Shown piece by piece: positions 27,299 through 35,867 of a DNA stretch of 55,274 nucleotides. Source of the DNA: Gemmatimonadota bacterium (GTDB lineage: Bacteria > Gemmatimonadota > Gemmatimonadetes > Gemmatimonadales > GWC2-71-9); assembly GCA_027294455.1 (NCBI GenBank), contig JAPULZ010000121.1:1-55274 (forward strand). The letters are read 5' to 3'. Position numbers and translations under genes: made by a program. Below the pieces are notes generated by a model, which saw only the letters and a program-made list of their open reading frames with translations, was not told where the DNA came from and made no database searches. Each line of letters begins with the position of its first letter. Position 1 is the stretch's first letter.

Positions 27299-27562
27299 AT
27301 GATCGAATTGATTATTGCCGGTGGGCTGGGGATATTCGGGTACATCAAGAGCCGCAAGTTCGTGCGCGAGCGGCTTCGCTTCGTCGATGCCGTCCACAAA
27401 CCGTATGCGCCGGTGCTCGGTGGGTTGGTGACGGCGTTGGCCGTCGGTGCGGTGGTGTGGCTGCCGCTGGTGGCCCCGGTGACCGCGTTGCTGGCCGGTA
27501 TCGGAATTGGTGCCGGCATTTCCCACGGATCCAGAGACTCTAAGAGACTGCCCGCGCCCTGA
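27299..27562 (+). CDS. Small two-helix membrane protein, unknown
   Basis: The 87-residue product has two hydrophobic segments (MIELIIAGGLGIFGYI and LGGLVTALAVGAVVWLPLVA) separated by a basic loop with KSRKFVRERLRF, then a Gly-rich third stretch. The ATG at 27299 is preceded by GGGAGG. The stop codon lies inside the loop of a strong hairpin. Function unknown. Confidence 0.65.
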   Translation: MIELIIAGGLGIFGYIKSRKFVRERLRFVDAVHKPYAPVLGGLVTALAVGAVVWLPLVAPVTALLAGIGIGAGISHGSRDSKRLPAP

Positions 27563-27571
27563 GGGCGCGGG
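27551..27571 (+). terminator. GC-rich hairpin with the stop codon in its loop
   Basis: CCCGCGCCC (27551-27559) pairs perfectly with GGGCGCGGG (27563-27571); the three-base loop TGA is the stop codon of the preceding gene. No T-run follows directly, so any terminator action may need the second hairpin. Confidence 0.55.
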
Positions 27572-27574
27572 AGC

Positions 27575-27598
27575 ACGCGTGCGCCATCGCACGCGTTT
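27575..27598. terminator. Second hairpin between convergent genes
   Basis: ACGCGTGCG (27575-27583) pairs perfectly with CGCACGCGT (27588-27596) around CCAT and is followed by TT on the plus strand. It lies between the plus-strand small membrane gene and the end of korB, so it could serve both directions. Confidence 0.55.
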
Positions 27599-27604
27599 GG
27601 TTCC

Positions 27605-28618
27605 TCATCCCAACACGGTCCAGGTGCGTCCCGACCGGAGAAGATCGTTGAGCTTTGGCGTTGCCTGGGCGTCGGCCTGACGCCGTACCTCTTCCCCATA
27701 GGTGGGGGCGGGATCGCAGTAGATCACGCCGAGGGCGACGGGGAATTCGGGCGGCTCCAACACCGCGAGCAATCCGGCGAGCGCCCGATTGGTTTCGTCG
27801 TGTTCGAGGATGTCGTCTCGCGTGATGCCGTTTTCGCCTATGGTCACGACCTCGAGCCCGAAGGTCCCGGGGCGTACGCGGAGGCCCTTTCCCTGGTTTG
27901 CCCCGAACACCAGCGGCTGGCCGTGCTCGACATGGAGTTGGCGGTCCACCGCGACGCTCTTGTCGGTGATGTGGGAAAATACCTTGTCGTTGAACACGTT
28001 GCAGTTTTGCAGGATCTCTACGAGCGACGCGCCGCGATGCTCGTAGGCCCGCGTTAGGGCCCCCGGCATCCGCTTTTGATCGGTATCCACGGTCCGCGCC
28101 ACGAAGCGCGCGCCGGCGCCAAGAGCCAGCGCCGCGGCGGACACGGGGTTCTCCACCGATCCCTTCGGCGTCGAGGGCGACAGGGTGCCCCGGCGTGACG
28201 TCGGGGAATACTGCCCCTTGGTGAGTCCGTATATCTCATTGTTGAACAACAGAATCTGCAAGTCCACGTTGCGCCGCAACACGTGGATCAGGTGATTCCC
28301 GCCAATACTCAACGCGTCCCCGTCACCGGAAACGACCCACACGTCCAGGTCAGGGTTGGCCAGCTTGATGCCCGTGGCGATGGCGGGGGCGCGGCCGTGA
28401 ATGGTGTGAAATCCATACGTCGACATGTAGTAGGGAAACCGTGCCGCGCAGCCGATACCGGAAACGAACACGGTGTTCTCTCGCCGCACGCCGAGCTGCG
28501 GCAACGTGCGTTGCACGCCCTTGAGAATGGCGTAGTCGCCGCACCCGGGGCACCAACGGACTTCCTGGTCGGTGGCGAAGTCCTTGGCGGTCAATTGCTC
28601 CGTGGCCGTGTCCGTCAC
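27605..28618 (-). CDS. korB: 2-oxoacid:ferredoxin oxidoreductase, beta subunit
   Basis: With KorA it catalyses reversible oxidative decarboxylation of 2-oxoglutarate (or another 2-oxoacid) to acyl-CoA, reducing ferredoxin. The 337-residue product has cluster cysteines in RWCPGCGDYAIL and GIGCAARFPYY, a further Cys in LQNCNVFND, and the thiamine-diphosphate motif GDGDALSIGGNHLIHVLRRN with LLFNNEIYGLTKGQ. The GTG start overlaps the korA stop by one base. The exact 2-oxoacid is inferred from family resemblance to KorB. Confidence 0.93.
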   Translation of the reverse strand: MTDTATEQLTAKDFATDQEVRWCPGCGDYAILKGVQRTLPQLGVRRENTVFVSGIGCAARFPYYMSTYGFHTIHGRAPAIATGIKLANPDLDVWVVSGDGDALSIGGNHLIHVLRRNVDLQILLFNNEIYGLTKGQYSPTSRRGTLSPSTPKGSVENPVSAAALALGAGARFVARTVDTDQKRMPGALTRAYEHRGASLVEILQNCNVFNDKVFSHITDKSVAVDRQLHVEHGQPLVFGANQGKGLRVRPGTFGLEVVTIGENGITRDDILEHDETNRALAGLLAVLEPPEFPVALGVIYCDPAPTYGEEVRRQADAQATPKLNDLLRSGRTWTVLG

Positions 28619-30480
28619 TATTGCCCTCTCAATCTGGTGCGAATCTCGTCAAGGATCTCGCTCACCTTGAACGGTTTCCCCGACACCTTGTTCAGCCCCT
28701 CGGCGGGGATCGTGAACTCGCTGCGCAACAGGGTCACGAGTTGGCCGTTGTTCATCTCGGGGACCAGCACCGTTTCGAAGCCGCCTAGCAGCTCACCGAG
28801 GTTGCGTGGGAACGGAAAGATGTACCGCAGATGCACGTGCGATACATCGAATCCCTCGTCCCGCGCGGTACTCACCGCTTGGTAGATCGGACCGTAGGTC
28901 GAGCCCCATCCTACCACCACCATGCGGCCGCGCGGCTCCCCGCATTGGACCTCTTGCAGGGGAATGTCGTTGGCGATGCCAGCGATCTTCGCGGCGCGGA
29001 CGTCGGTCATGTGCTGGTGGTTGTCCGGGTCGTACGACACGTTGCCTGTGACGGAGTCTTTTTCCAAACCGCCGATCCGGTGTTCGAGGCCCGGCGTGCC
29101 GGGGATGGCCCACGGACGGGCCAGCGTGTCCGGATCGCGGGCAAACGGCTGGAAGTTCTCGGGATCGGTGTGGTACTTCACCGGGATACGGGGCGTCGAC
29201 TCGGCATCGGGAATCAGCCAGGGCTCGGCGGCATTCGCCAGATATCCCTCCGTCAACAGCATCACCGGCGTCATGAACCGCGTGGCCAAGCGCACGGCCT
29301 CGATCGCCACGTCGTAGCAGTCGGTGGGGGTGGCTGCCGCGATGACCGGCAGCGGTGCGTCGGCGTTGCGGCCGAACACCGCCAGGTACAAATCGGATTG
29401 CTCAGTCTTGGTGGGCAGCCCAGTGGACGGCCCCGCCCGTTGCGAATCGATGATGATGAGCGGCAACTCGGTGCTGATCGCGAGCCCGATGGCTTCCGTC
29501 TTGAGCGCGATGCCCGGCCCGGAACTGGATGTGACCCCGAGGGCCCCCGCGTAGGACGCCCCCAGCGCCGAACATACCGCCGCGATCTCGTCCTCGGCCT
29601 GGAACGTCGTGACGCCGTACTCCTTGAGATTGGCCAGGGTGTGCAGGATCGGTGAGGCCGGCGTGATCGGGTAGGACCCGAACATGATCTGCAGGCCGGC
29701 GCTCTGGGCTCCCGCGATGAGGCCCCACGCGAGCGCTTCGGTTCCCGTCACCGTGCGATAGAGGCCGGGGGCCGCGTCGGCCTTCGCGACGGTGTACCCC
29801 GTGACGTTGCTCGACATCTCCGCGGTCTCGCCGAAGGCGTGGCCCGCGTTCAGGGCGGTGATGTTGGCCTCCGCGACCTCGGGGCGCTTGGCGAATTTCT
29901 GCTGCAGCCACTCCGTGGTGGACTTCCGATCCCGGCCGTACATCCACAACATCAGGCCGAGCGTCCAGAAATTCTTGCAGCGCAGTGACTCCTTCTGCGA
30001 CAAGCTGAGGTCTTTGACGGCCTCGAGCGTTCGCTGCGAGATGTCGAGCTGGATGACTTGGTAGGGTGCCAGGGAGTCGTCCTCCAGCGGATTCGCCTCG
30101 AAACCGGCTTTGGCAAGGTTCCGTGCATTGAAGGTGCCTTCGTCCACGACCACGATGCCGCCGGCCTCGAGGTCGTCGATGTTCACCTTCAGCGCGGCGG
30201 GGTTCATCGCGATCAAGACGTCGGGGGCGTCGCCGGACGTGCGGATATCCTGCGATCCAAAATGAATCTGATAGGCCGACACGCCGAAGGTGGTGCCGGC
30301 GGGTGCGCGAATCTCGGCGGGGAAATCCGGAAACGTCGCCAGATTGTTGCCGAAAAGGGCGGTTTCCTGGGTGAACTGTGCGCCCGTGACCTGCATGCCG
30401 TCGCCAGAATCTCCGGCAAAGCGGATCACGACGTGGTCAACGGTTTCGCGGTGCGTTGCTGATTGTGTCGTTGTATCCAT
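28618..30480 (-). CDS. korA: 2-oxoacid:ferredoxin oxidoreductase, fused gamma-alpha subunit
   Basis: The 620-residue product joins the gamma domain (about 1-200, starting FAGDSGDGMQVTGAQF) to the alpha domain (from about 230: FGSYPITPASPILHTLA, FQAEDEIAAVCSALGASYAGA). This fused form is the usual two-subunit KorAB arrangement. GGAGAG lies before the ATG at 30480. The gene follows tRNA-Gln by 16 bases and overlaps korB by one base. Confidence 0.94.
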   Translation of the reverse strand: MDTTTQSATHRETVDHVVIRFAGDSGDGMQVTGAQFTQETALFGNNLATFPDFPAEIRAPAGTTFGVSAYQIHFGSQDIRTSGDAPDVLIAMNPAALKVNIDDLEAGGIVVVDEGTFNARNLAKAGFEANPLEDDSLAPYQVIQLDISQRTLEAVKDLSLSQKESLRCKNFWTLGLMLWMYGRDRKSTTEWLQQKFAKRPEVAEANITALNAGHAFGETAEMSSNVTGYTVAKADAAPGLYRTVTGTEALAWGLIAGAQSAGLQIMFGSYPITPASPILHTLANLKEYGVTTFQAEDEIAAVCSALGASYAGALGVTSSSGPGIALKTEAIGLAISTELPLIIIDSQRAGPSTGLPTKTEQSDLYLAVFGRNADAPLPVIAAATPTDCYDVAIEAVRLATRFMTPVMLLTEGYLANAAEPWLIPDAESTPRIPVKYHTDPENFQPFARDPDTLARPWAIPGTPGLEHRIGGLEKDSVTGNVSYDPDNHQHMTDVRAAKIAGIANDIPLQEVQCGEPRGRMVVVGWGSTYGPIYQAVSTARDEGFDVSHVHLRYIFPFPRNLGELLGGFETVLVPEMNNGQLVTLLRSEFTIPAEGLNKVSGKPFKVSEILDEIRTRLRGQ

Positions 30481-30496
30481 CGGTTCTCTCCAAGGA

Positions 30497-30567
30497 TTGG
30501 CCCCGGTGGATTCGAACCACCATTGCCGGCTCCAAAGGCCGGAGTCCTGCCATTGGACGAGGGGCCA
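30497..30567 (-). tRNA. tRNA-Gln (anticodon TTG)
   Basis: The 71-base minus-strand sequence folds with a 7-bp acceptor stem (TGGCCCC/GGGGCCA, U1-A72 as usual for Gln), D arm GTCC/GGAC, anticodon stem CCGGC/GCCGG with loop CTTTGGA giving anticodon TTG, and T arm GGTGG-TTCGAAT-CCACC. CCA is not encoded. A TTGACT box lies about 27 bases upstream (30594-30599) without a clear -10. Confidence 0.95.
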
Positions 30568-30613
30568 GCGTGTTGCAGGGCGCAGCTGAATCTAGTCAAA
30601 CGCCGCACCAGCC

Positions 30614-30638
30614 AAAAGGCGCCCGCAATGCAGGCGCC
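30614..30638 (-). terminator. Rho-independent terminator after the repeat protein gene
   Basis: On the minus strand GGCGCCTGC and GCGGGCGCC form a 9-bp stem (one G-U pair) with loop ATT (30618-30638), followed by TTTT (30617-30614). It lies 44 bases after the stop at 30682, and ends that transcript before tRNA-Gln. Confidence 0.75.
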
Positions 30639-30681
30639 CCGTGGTACTGCCCCGTGTGCGACCGGTTGGTCGCGAACGGCC

Positions 30682-31419
30682 TCAGTCGTTCCCTTCGGTG
30701 ACGATCGTGTCGGCCACCATGCCTTCCATGCGGAAGAAGATGCCCTGCCCGGACTCTTCGGAAAGCCGGATCACCGGACGGCCGTCGGCATACACCCCCA
30801 AGGCGGCCCGCTCGGTGGCGCCATCGGCACCGAAGAACCGCCACTGCGCGGCCCCGTCGTCCGAGGTCTGCAATGTCGCGCGCCCCGTGCCCTGCGCGTC
30901 GGAGAAAATCAGACCCGGGATACCGTCGGAGAACAAGCCGATCATGGCCCGTTCGGTCGCGGTGTCGTCGAGAAACAGCAGCTGGGCCGCGCCGTCGTTG
31001 CTGACGCTCAGGGCGATTCGCGGCGACTCGAAATCATCGGCGAGCACCACGGTTCCCGTTCCGTCTTCCCGAATGCCGAGTTCCGTGCGGACACGCTCCT
31101 GGTCGTCCATGAGTGCCACGCGGGGTGCGCCGTCGGGGTCGAGCCGCATCTCTATGCGCGTCGCGCCCGCCGGATCGGTGAACATCATCCCGATCGACAC
31201 GCCGTCTCCCAGCACGCCGAACATACCCCTTGGGATGCCGTCCACATCCAATACCATGTACCGCTCGGCGTTCATCGTGGACTGTTGTGGAGCCGCCCAA
31301 CCCACCAGGGCGGCACCGCCCACGCCAAGGACCATGGCTCCGAACGCAAGCCGCAACGTCCGCAGCTGTTTGTCCAGCCGGGCGACCGTCGCAATCAGAT
31401 CCGCATTGGCATTTTTCAT
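30682..31419 (-). CDS. Membrane-anchored protein with short DG-containing beta repeats
   Basis: The 245-residue product has a short N-terminal helix (DLIATVARLDKQLRTLRL) and one transmembrane segment (AFGAMVLGVGGAALVGWAA). The rest is a run of roughly 20-23-residue units with a recurring pattern of D-G-x-P or D-G-A, a hydrophobic strand, then D-x-x-G/T-x-R-A: DVDGIPRGMFGVL, DPDGAPRVALMDDQ, SNDGAAQLLFLDD, SDDGAAQWRFFGADG, YADGRPVIRLSEESG. This suggests a beta-helix or beta-solenoid outside the membrane. Of the two adjacent ATGs, the one at 31419 has better spacing to GGGAGG. The function is unknown. Confidence 0.75.
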   Translation of the reverse strand: MKNANADLIATVARLDKQLRTLRLAFGAMVLGVGGAALVGWAAPQQSTMNAERYMVLDVDGIPRGMFGVLGDGVSIGMMFTDPAGATRIEMRLDPDGAPRVALMDDQERVRTELGIREDGTGTVVLADDFESPRIALSVSNDGAAQLLFLDDTATERAMIGLFSDGIPGLIFSDAQGTGRATLQTSDDGAAQWRFFGADGATERAALGVYADGRPVIRLSEESGQGIFFRMEGMVADTIVTEGND

Positions 31420-31465
31420 CATTAGCCTCCCAATCGTCATGTAGCCATACCAGCGTTGCACCAAC

Positions 31466-32368
31466 CTACGGGTGTTCTCCGGGCGCGGCTACCGGTCCCG
31501 GCGCCGGGCTCGGTCGAGTTTGGGTCCTGATGAGGGTGTGTCCCGCCGCACCGAGCATCGTGGCGGCGTCTTCCATGGCACCCTCATCACGATATACCCC
31601 GAAGATGGCGGATCCGGACCCCGACATGCGGGCCAACAAAGGGCCGGTTTCGGCCGCCCGCGAGAGCAGCGTGCGTATCTCCGGGTGCTTCGTGGCAACG
31701 ACCGATTCGAAATCGTTGCCCCCCAGACGGCCGATGCTGCCCCAGCCGCCGAGGGCATCCATGTCAAGGACAATACTCCCCCGAGGCGTCGGAGGTCCCT
31801 GCATGCGATCCCACAAGCGAAAGGCTTCCGCCGTCGAGACACCGAAATCGGGAATGACGAGCAACGCCGGGGCGGCCGGGGGGCTGGGAACTGCGAAGAG
31901 CCGCTCGCCCCGGTTCCAACCGAGGGCCATCGCCGCGCCCGAGGCGAAGAACGTCGTGTCCGATCCCAGCTTGGCGGCGAACTGCAGGATCTCCCCTCGA
32001 GGGATCGCGTTGTCGGCCAGCAGGTTCACGGCATGGAGCGTGGCGGCGGCGTCGCTGGATCCGCCTCCCAATCCGGCTCTGATGGGAATGCGTTTCTCGA
32101 GCGCGATCTTCACGCCGAAGCGCGCACCCGTGGCTTCGAGCACCGCCCGGGCCGCCCGGACGGCGAGATTGTCGTCGGGTGGGCCCGTGTCGCCGCCGGT
32201 CACGTCGATCTCCACTCCGTCGGCGGTGCGCGCCACGGTGATCTCGTCGGCCAGTTCGAGGAGCGTGAACAGCGTCTCGATGGCGTGAAAGCCGCTCGCC
32301 TCCCGCGCCATGATCCGCAGGAAGAGATTGACCTTGGCGTGCGCCGAAACGCGAACGGCGTCAGTCAT
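31466..32368 (-). CDS. ispE: 4-diphosphocytidyl-2-C-methyl-D-erythritol kinase
   Basis: IspE is the GHMP kinase of the MEP isoprenoid pathway. The 300-residue product shows AKVNLFLRI at the start, the ATP loop PIRAGLGGGSSDAAATLHAVN, GSDTTFFASGAAMALGWNRGE, and the C-terminal RMSGSGSAIFGVY. Length is normal with a small Pro/Ala tail. The ATG at 32368 overlaps the end of the flippase-like gene by 8 bases. It is upstream of the repeat protein gene. Confidence 0.95.
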   Translation of the reverse strand: MTDAVRVSAHAKVNLFLRIMAREASGFHAIETLFTLLELADEITVARTADGVEIDVTGGDTGPPDDNLAVRAARAVLEATGARFGVKIALEKRIPIRAGLGGGSSDAAATLHAVNLLADNAIPRGEILQFAAKLGSDTTFFASGAAMALGWNRGERLFAVPSPPAAPALLVIPDFGVSTAEAFRLWDRMQGPPTPRGSIVLDMDALGGWGSIGRLGGNDFESVVATKHPEIRTLLSRAAETGPLLARMSGSGSAIFGVYRDEGAMEDAATMLGAAGHTLIRTQTRPSPAPGPVAAPGEHP

Positions 32369-33407
32369 CCGTCGGTGGCGCGTCGTGCGTGCCGAGATCC
32401 GTCAGGTGCAGGCGCGTCCGGGCGAGGGACCACAGGCCGAGCAGCGTGATGGGGACGAAGGTGAACAGATGGTACCCAAACGCGTACGAGGTGGCTACCG
32501 TCGCATCGATCGAGTACAGCAGCAGCGTGCCTTTGGTCACCGCCTCGAACGGCCCAAAGAAACCCGGCGCCGACGGCAGGGAGACGCCGAAGGCGATGAG
32601 CGATTGCAGGATGAGGGCGGTGCTCCAGGGGACCGGGAGGTCGAATGCCACGATGCACAGATAAAAGGAAAACCCGTTCACACTCCACACGATGACCGAC
32701 CACGCGCTGGCGATGCCGAAACGCCGCCAGTTCCGCAGAGCCGACAGGCCCTCGAACACGCCGGCGACCGCGCCGAGAGCTTTGTCCGCCCACCGCACCG
32801 GTAGCGTGCGGGAGATGACCCAGCGGCTGAGGGAAAGCGCCGGGTCGGGCCAATGTACCGCCCAGATCGCCCCGCCCAGCAACACCACGAAGAGCAACCC
32901 CACGCCCCCGAGCCACCGTCCGAAGGAAAGCCCCAACACGACCGTCCCGGTATCGAAGTCGCTGGCGAGGATGCCGATGCCCAGCAGGGTGACGAGGGTG
33001 AGTCCGTCCATGACGCGTTCGACGACCAGGCTGCCAGCAGCGGCCGAAAACTGTACGCCGGTCAGCTGGCGGACCGCGTAGACCCGGGCCACCTCCCCGG
33101 CCCGGGCCGGAAGCAGGTTGTTCGCCATGAAGCCGATTGCCGTGGCGTGCCACAGGGGCACGAAGGGCAGGGCGCGTTCATCGAGCTGGAGCAGGTAGCG
33201 CCAGCGAATCGTCCGGAGGGGAAAGACCAGCGTCGCCACCACCACGCAGCCCGCGAACGGCACCACCGCGACGGCCCGCATGTGTCCGATGAGGTCGGCG
33301 AGGCGGATATCGCGGAGGGTCCACCACAGCAGGATGACCGAGAGGACGATGCCCGCGACGCCCGCCCATCCCAGGCTCAGGCGCCTACGACGATTGTCGG
33401 GAGCCAA
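32361..33407 (-). CDS. Flippase-like integral membrane protein (lysylphosphatidylglycerol synthase TM family, UPF0104)
   Basis: The 348-residue product has about eight membrane helices and family features LWHATAIGFMANNLLPARAGEVARVY (the NNLLPARAGE core), VVERVMDGLTLV and SLPSAPGFFGPFEA, typical of the AglD/MprF-TM/UPF0104 family that handles lipid or glycolipid flipping. No aminoacyl-transferase domain is present. The start is uncertain: TTG at 33407 gives MAPDNRRRRLSLGWAG and a 23-base overlap with the upstream gene; the longer in-frame reading into that gene is Arg/Pro-rich and rejected. Confidence 0.8.
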   Translation of the reverse strand: MAPDNRRRRLSLGWAGVAGIVLSVILLWWTLRDIRLADLIGHMRAVAVVPFAGCVVVATLVFPLRTIRWRYLLQLDERALPFVPLWHATAIGFMANNLLPARAGEVARVYAVRQLTGVQFSAAAGSLVVERVMDGLTLVTLLGIGILASDFDTGTVVLGLSFGRWLGGVGLLFVVLLGGAIWAVHWPDPALSLSRWVISRTLPVRWADKALGAVAGVFEGLSALRNWRRFGIASAWSVIVWSVNGFSFYLCIVAFDLPVPWSTALILQSLIAFGVSLPSAPGFFGPFEAVTKGTLLLYSIDATVATSYAFGYHLFTFVPITLLGLWSLARTRLHLTDLGTHDAPPTDD

Positions 33408-35025
33408 GCTCGACGAGATCGATGTATTCCTCCAGGAGGCCGGCGTCCTGCACGGGGAGCACCTGGCGCAGCCGCTCCCGAATCCGCGCCGCTTCCGCCA
33501 TCGCCGATGCGCCCGTGTAGCAGTAGTCGGTGATGGGCGCGAGCCGCTCGGGTGTGGGTTGAGCGGCGGCGGGTGCCGCGCCAACAGCGGGTGCTGCGGC
33601 AACGGCCGCCGCCGCCTCGATGGGACCGGCCAGGAGCGTTGCCAGCGGCGCCTCCGCTCCGTCGGCGGCCACGAGCTGTTGGTACGTGGACATGGCGGCG
33701 GCGAGCACGTCGGGTTCGTCGTGCGTCGCGGCAGGCTGGGGCGCCGGCTGGGCCACGGCGGCCGGTTGCGCCGCGGCCGGTGCCGCTTCCACAGGCTCGG
33801 TGCCCGCAGCGGGTTGGGTCCCCATCCCGCTGATTCTCGCGACGATGGGTTCGAGGCGCCGGCTTACGCCCTGGCGTCCGGCCTGGAACTGCTCGCTCAG
33901 GACCGTGCCCGCCTCGCGCAACTGCTGGGCGAATTCCTTGGTGTGGGTCGTGGCGGCACCGCGGTGAATCGTGTCCCGCAACGCGTTGACGAACTCTGTG
34001 GCCTCGCGGCTCGCCGACCCCAGCGCTCGGAGCGTGGGAGTGAGTGCATGGACGCGGAGCTGGCGCTGCGTGTTGGATTCGGCGCGTTCGAGATCGTCGG
34101 CGGCCTGCTTGAGGTTTTCGGCCAGGGAGAGGATCTCCAGATGCGCTGGGTCGTCGGCCGCGGGCGGCGGAGCGCCCTCGCTGACGATGTGCGGGCCGCT
34201 GCCATCGTGGTACAGCGTCTCGATGGGAACGATCTCGGGTTCCTGCTCGAGGAGGTACCCGAGGCTCTTGGCGAACTCCACCGCTTCGGGGGAATCTGGA
34301 TTCGCGACACCGCCGGTGGCGATTTCCTGCGAGGCCGTGGAGATGGCCTTGGCCGCCGCATCGAAGAGATCGCCGGGATAGGGGATCGATGCGGGATTGC
34401 GCTTCAGCTCGCGAATGGCCCGCTCGATGCCGTCCAACAGGTCCGGCAATGGGGGGAGATCCGACAGGCTCGCGATACCCCGGATAGGCTGGGTCGCCCG
34501 GAGCACCGCCTCGAGGGGCTCCAACGCGTTGGGATCCTGACCGAGGGCCTTGGCCGCCTGATCGAGGGCGCTGCCCACGGCGGCCCCCTCCCGTGCGATG
34601 AACGCGCGGGTCCCGGCATCCAGTTTCTGCACCTCGACCTCGCCGGTCGTGACCGGCGCGCCGGCAACCCGTTCCAGCTCGGCGGCGATGCGCTGCGACC
34701 TGGCGTCTTCCTCGGAGCTCCAGTTGTGCACGGCGCGGACCAGCACCTTGAGATCGTCGACGGCGCGGATCGCCAGCTGTCGGGCCGACTCGTCCCAGCT
34801 CAGCGTTCCCTCTCGCACCGCCCGGGCCATCGCCTCGAGGCCCCCCGCCACCTTGGCCACCTGTTGCTGGCGCGCCATCAGGGCCGAGCCCCGGAGGGCC
34901 CGGGCCAGGCGGTGGAACTCATGGAAATCGGGCTCGGTGGGTGGGGACACCATGCCATCGAGGCGCTCGAGATACTCGCCCGCCTCCATGGTGAAAAAAT
35001 CGGCCATCCCCATCGGTTGGGTCAT
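33385..35025 (-). CDS. HPt-like protein without the phospho-histidine, Ala/Pro-rich C-terminal part
   Basis: The 546-residue product starts with an HPt-type helical bundle (about 8-110). The core FHRLARALRGSALM (37-50) aligns with the usual xxAHxLKGSA helix, but the phospho-accepting His position is Arg42; His38 is one turn earlier. The middle (about 115-430) is helical, with FAQQLREAGTVLSEQFQAG. A low-complexity Ala/Pro stretch (about 435-500) follows, then a final helix. A scaffold role in a phosphorelay is possible. GGA eight bases before the ATG acts as a modest SD. It lies between pdxJ and the flippase-like gene. Confidence 0.72.
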   Translation of the reverse strand: MTQPMGMADFFTMEAGEYLERLDGMVSPPTEPDFHEFHRLARALRGSALMARQQQVAKVAGGLEAMARAVREGTLSWDESARQLAIRAVDDLKVLVRAVHNWSSEEDARSQRIAAELERVAGAPVTTGEVEVQKLDAGTRAFIAREGAAVGSALDQAAKALGQDPNALEPLEAVLRATQPIRGIASLSDLPPLPDLLDGIERAIRELKRNPASIPYPGDLFDAAAKAISTASQEIATGGVANPDSPEAVEFAKSLGYLLEQEPEIVPIETLYHDGSGPHIVSEGAPPPAADDPAHLEILSLAENLKQAADDLERAESNTQRQLRVHALTPTLRALGSASREATEFVNALRDTIHRGAATTHTKEFAQQLREAGTVLSEQFQAGRQGVSRRLEPIVARISGMGTQPAAGTEPVEAAPAAAQPAAVAQPAPQPAATHDEPDVLAAAMSTYQQLVAADGAEAPLATLLAGPIEAAAAVAAAPAVGAAPAAAQPTPERLAPITDYCYTGASAMAEAARIRERLRQVLPVQDAGLLEEYIDLVELGSRQSS

Positions 35026-35050
35026 CGTAATTTTTCCATGAGAGAACGGC

Positions 35051-35075
35051 TAAGCTACTGTGTTACAGTAGTTTA
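35051..35075. repeat. AT-rich 11-bp inverted repeat at the end of pdxJ
   Basis: TAAGCTACTGT (35051-35061) and ACAGTAGTTTA (35065-35075) form an 11-bp stem (one G-T pair) around GTT. It includes the pdxJ stop codon and lies 26 bases before the next gene's ATG. There is no T-run in the minus direction, so it may be an operator or an RNA stabiliser rather than a terminator. Confidence 0.5.
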
Positions 35076-35804
35076 GTCAACGCGGGCGGCGGCGATGAGG
35101 GCCCGCATCTCGCTCACCGCCCCCTCGATTCCCACGAGGATGGACCGGCTCACGATGCTGTGCCCGATGTTTAGTTCTTCGATCTCCGGGATGGCCGCCA
35201 CCGCCTGCACGTTGTGGTAGGTGAGGCCGTGCCCGGCGTGCACCGCGAGGCCCGCTCCTCGGGCCTGCCGCGCCGCCTCGGCAAGGCGGGCGAGGGGGGC
35301 GTCCGAGTCGCGGTAGTGGTTGGCGTACTCGCCGGTGTGGAGCTCGATGGCATCCACGCCGAGGGCGGCGGAGCGCTCGATGGCGGTGGAATCGGGGTCG
35401 ATGAACAGGCTGGCGCGGACGCCCGCTTGCCTCACGGCCTCGACGGCCTCCACCAACCGCGGATCCGGGTGGCCCTTGGCGCTGGTGAGATCGAGGCCGC
35501 CTTCGGTGGTGACCTCCTCCCGCCGTTCGGGGACGAAGGTCGCTTGATGGGGCCGCAGCCGGGTGGCCAGGGCGACGATGTCGTCGGCGGTGGCGAGCTC
35601 GAGGTTCAGCATCGTGGAGATCGTGGCACAGAGCCGTTCCACGTCCTGGTCCTGGATGTGGCGCCGATCTTCCCGGAGATGGACGGTGATGCCGTCGGCC
35701 CCGGCCCGTTCACACCCTATGGCGGCCGCGACCGGGTCGGGCTCGTCGGTGCGCCGCGCTTGGCGCACCGTCGCGACGTGATCGACGTTTACGAAGAAGC
35801 GCAT
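35073..35804 (-). CDS. pdxJ: Pyridoxine 5'-phosphate synthase
   Basis: PdxJ condenses 1-deoxyxylulose-5-phosphate with 3-amino-2-oxopropyl phosphate in the DXP-dependent vitamin B6 pathway. The 243-residue TIM barrel starts [17 protein letters not shown] and has [49 protein letters not shown] and [11 protein letters not shown], all family signatures. Length is normal. Several PLP enzymes lie in this window, but linkage is not implied. Confidence 0.96.
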   Translation of the reverse strand: MRFFVNVDHVATVRQARRTDEPDPVAAAIGCERAGADGITVHLREDRRHIQDQDVERLCATISTMLNLELATADDIVALATRLRPHQATFVPERREEVTTEGGLDLTSAKGHPDPRLVEAVEAVRQAGVRASLFIDPDSTAIERSAALGVDAIELHTGEYANHYRDSDAPLARLAEAARQARGAGLAVHAGHGLTYHNVQAVAAIPEIEELNIGHSIVSRSILVGIEGAVSEMRALIAAARVD

Positions 35805-35867
35805 CGTTGCCCTACAGAATTGGAGTGGGTAGCTTCGTCATGACTCAACCTCACGACGGCGATCCTC

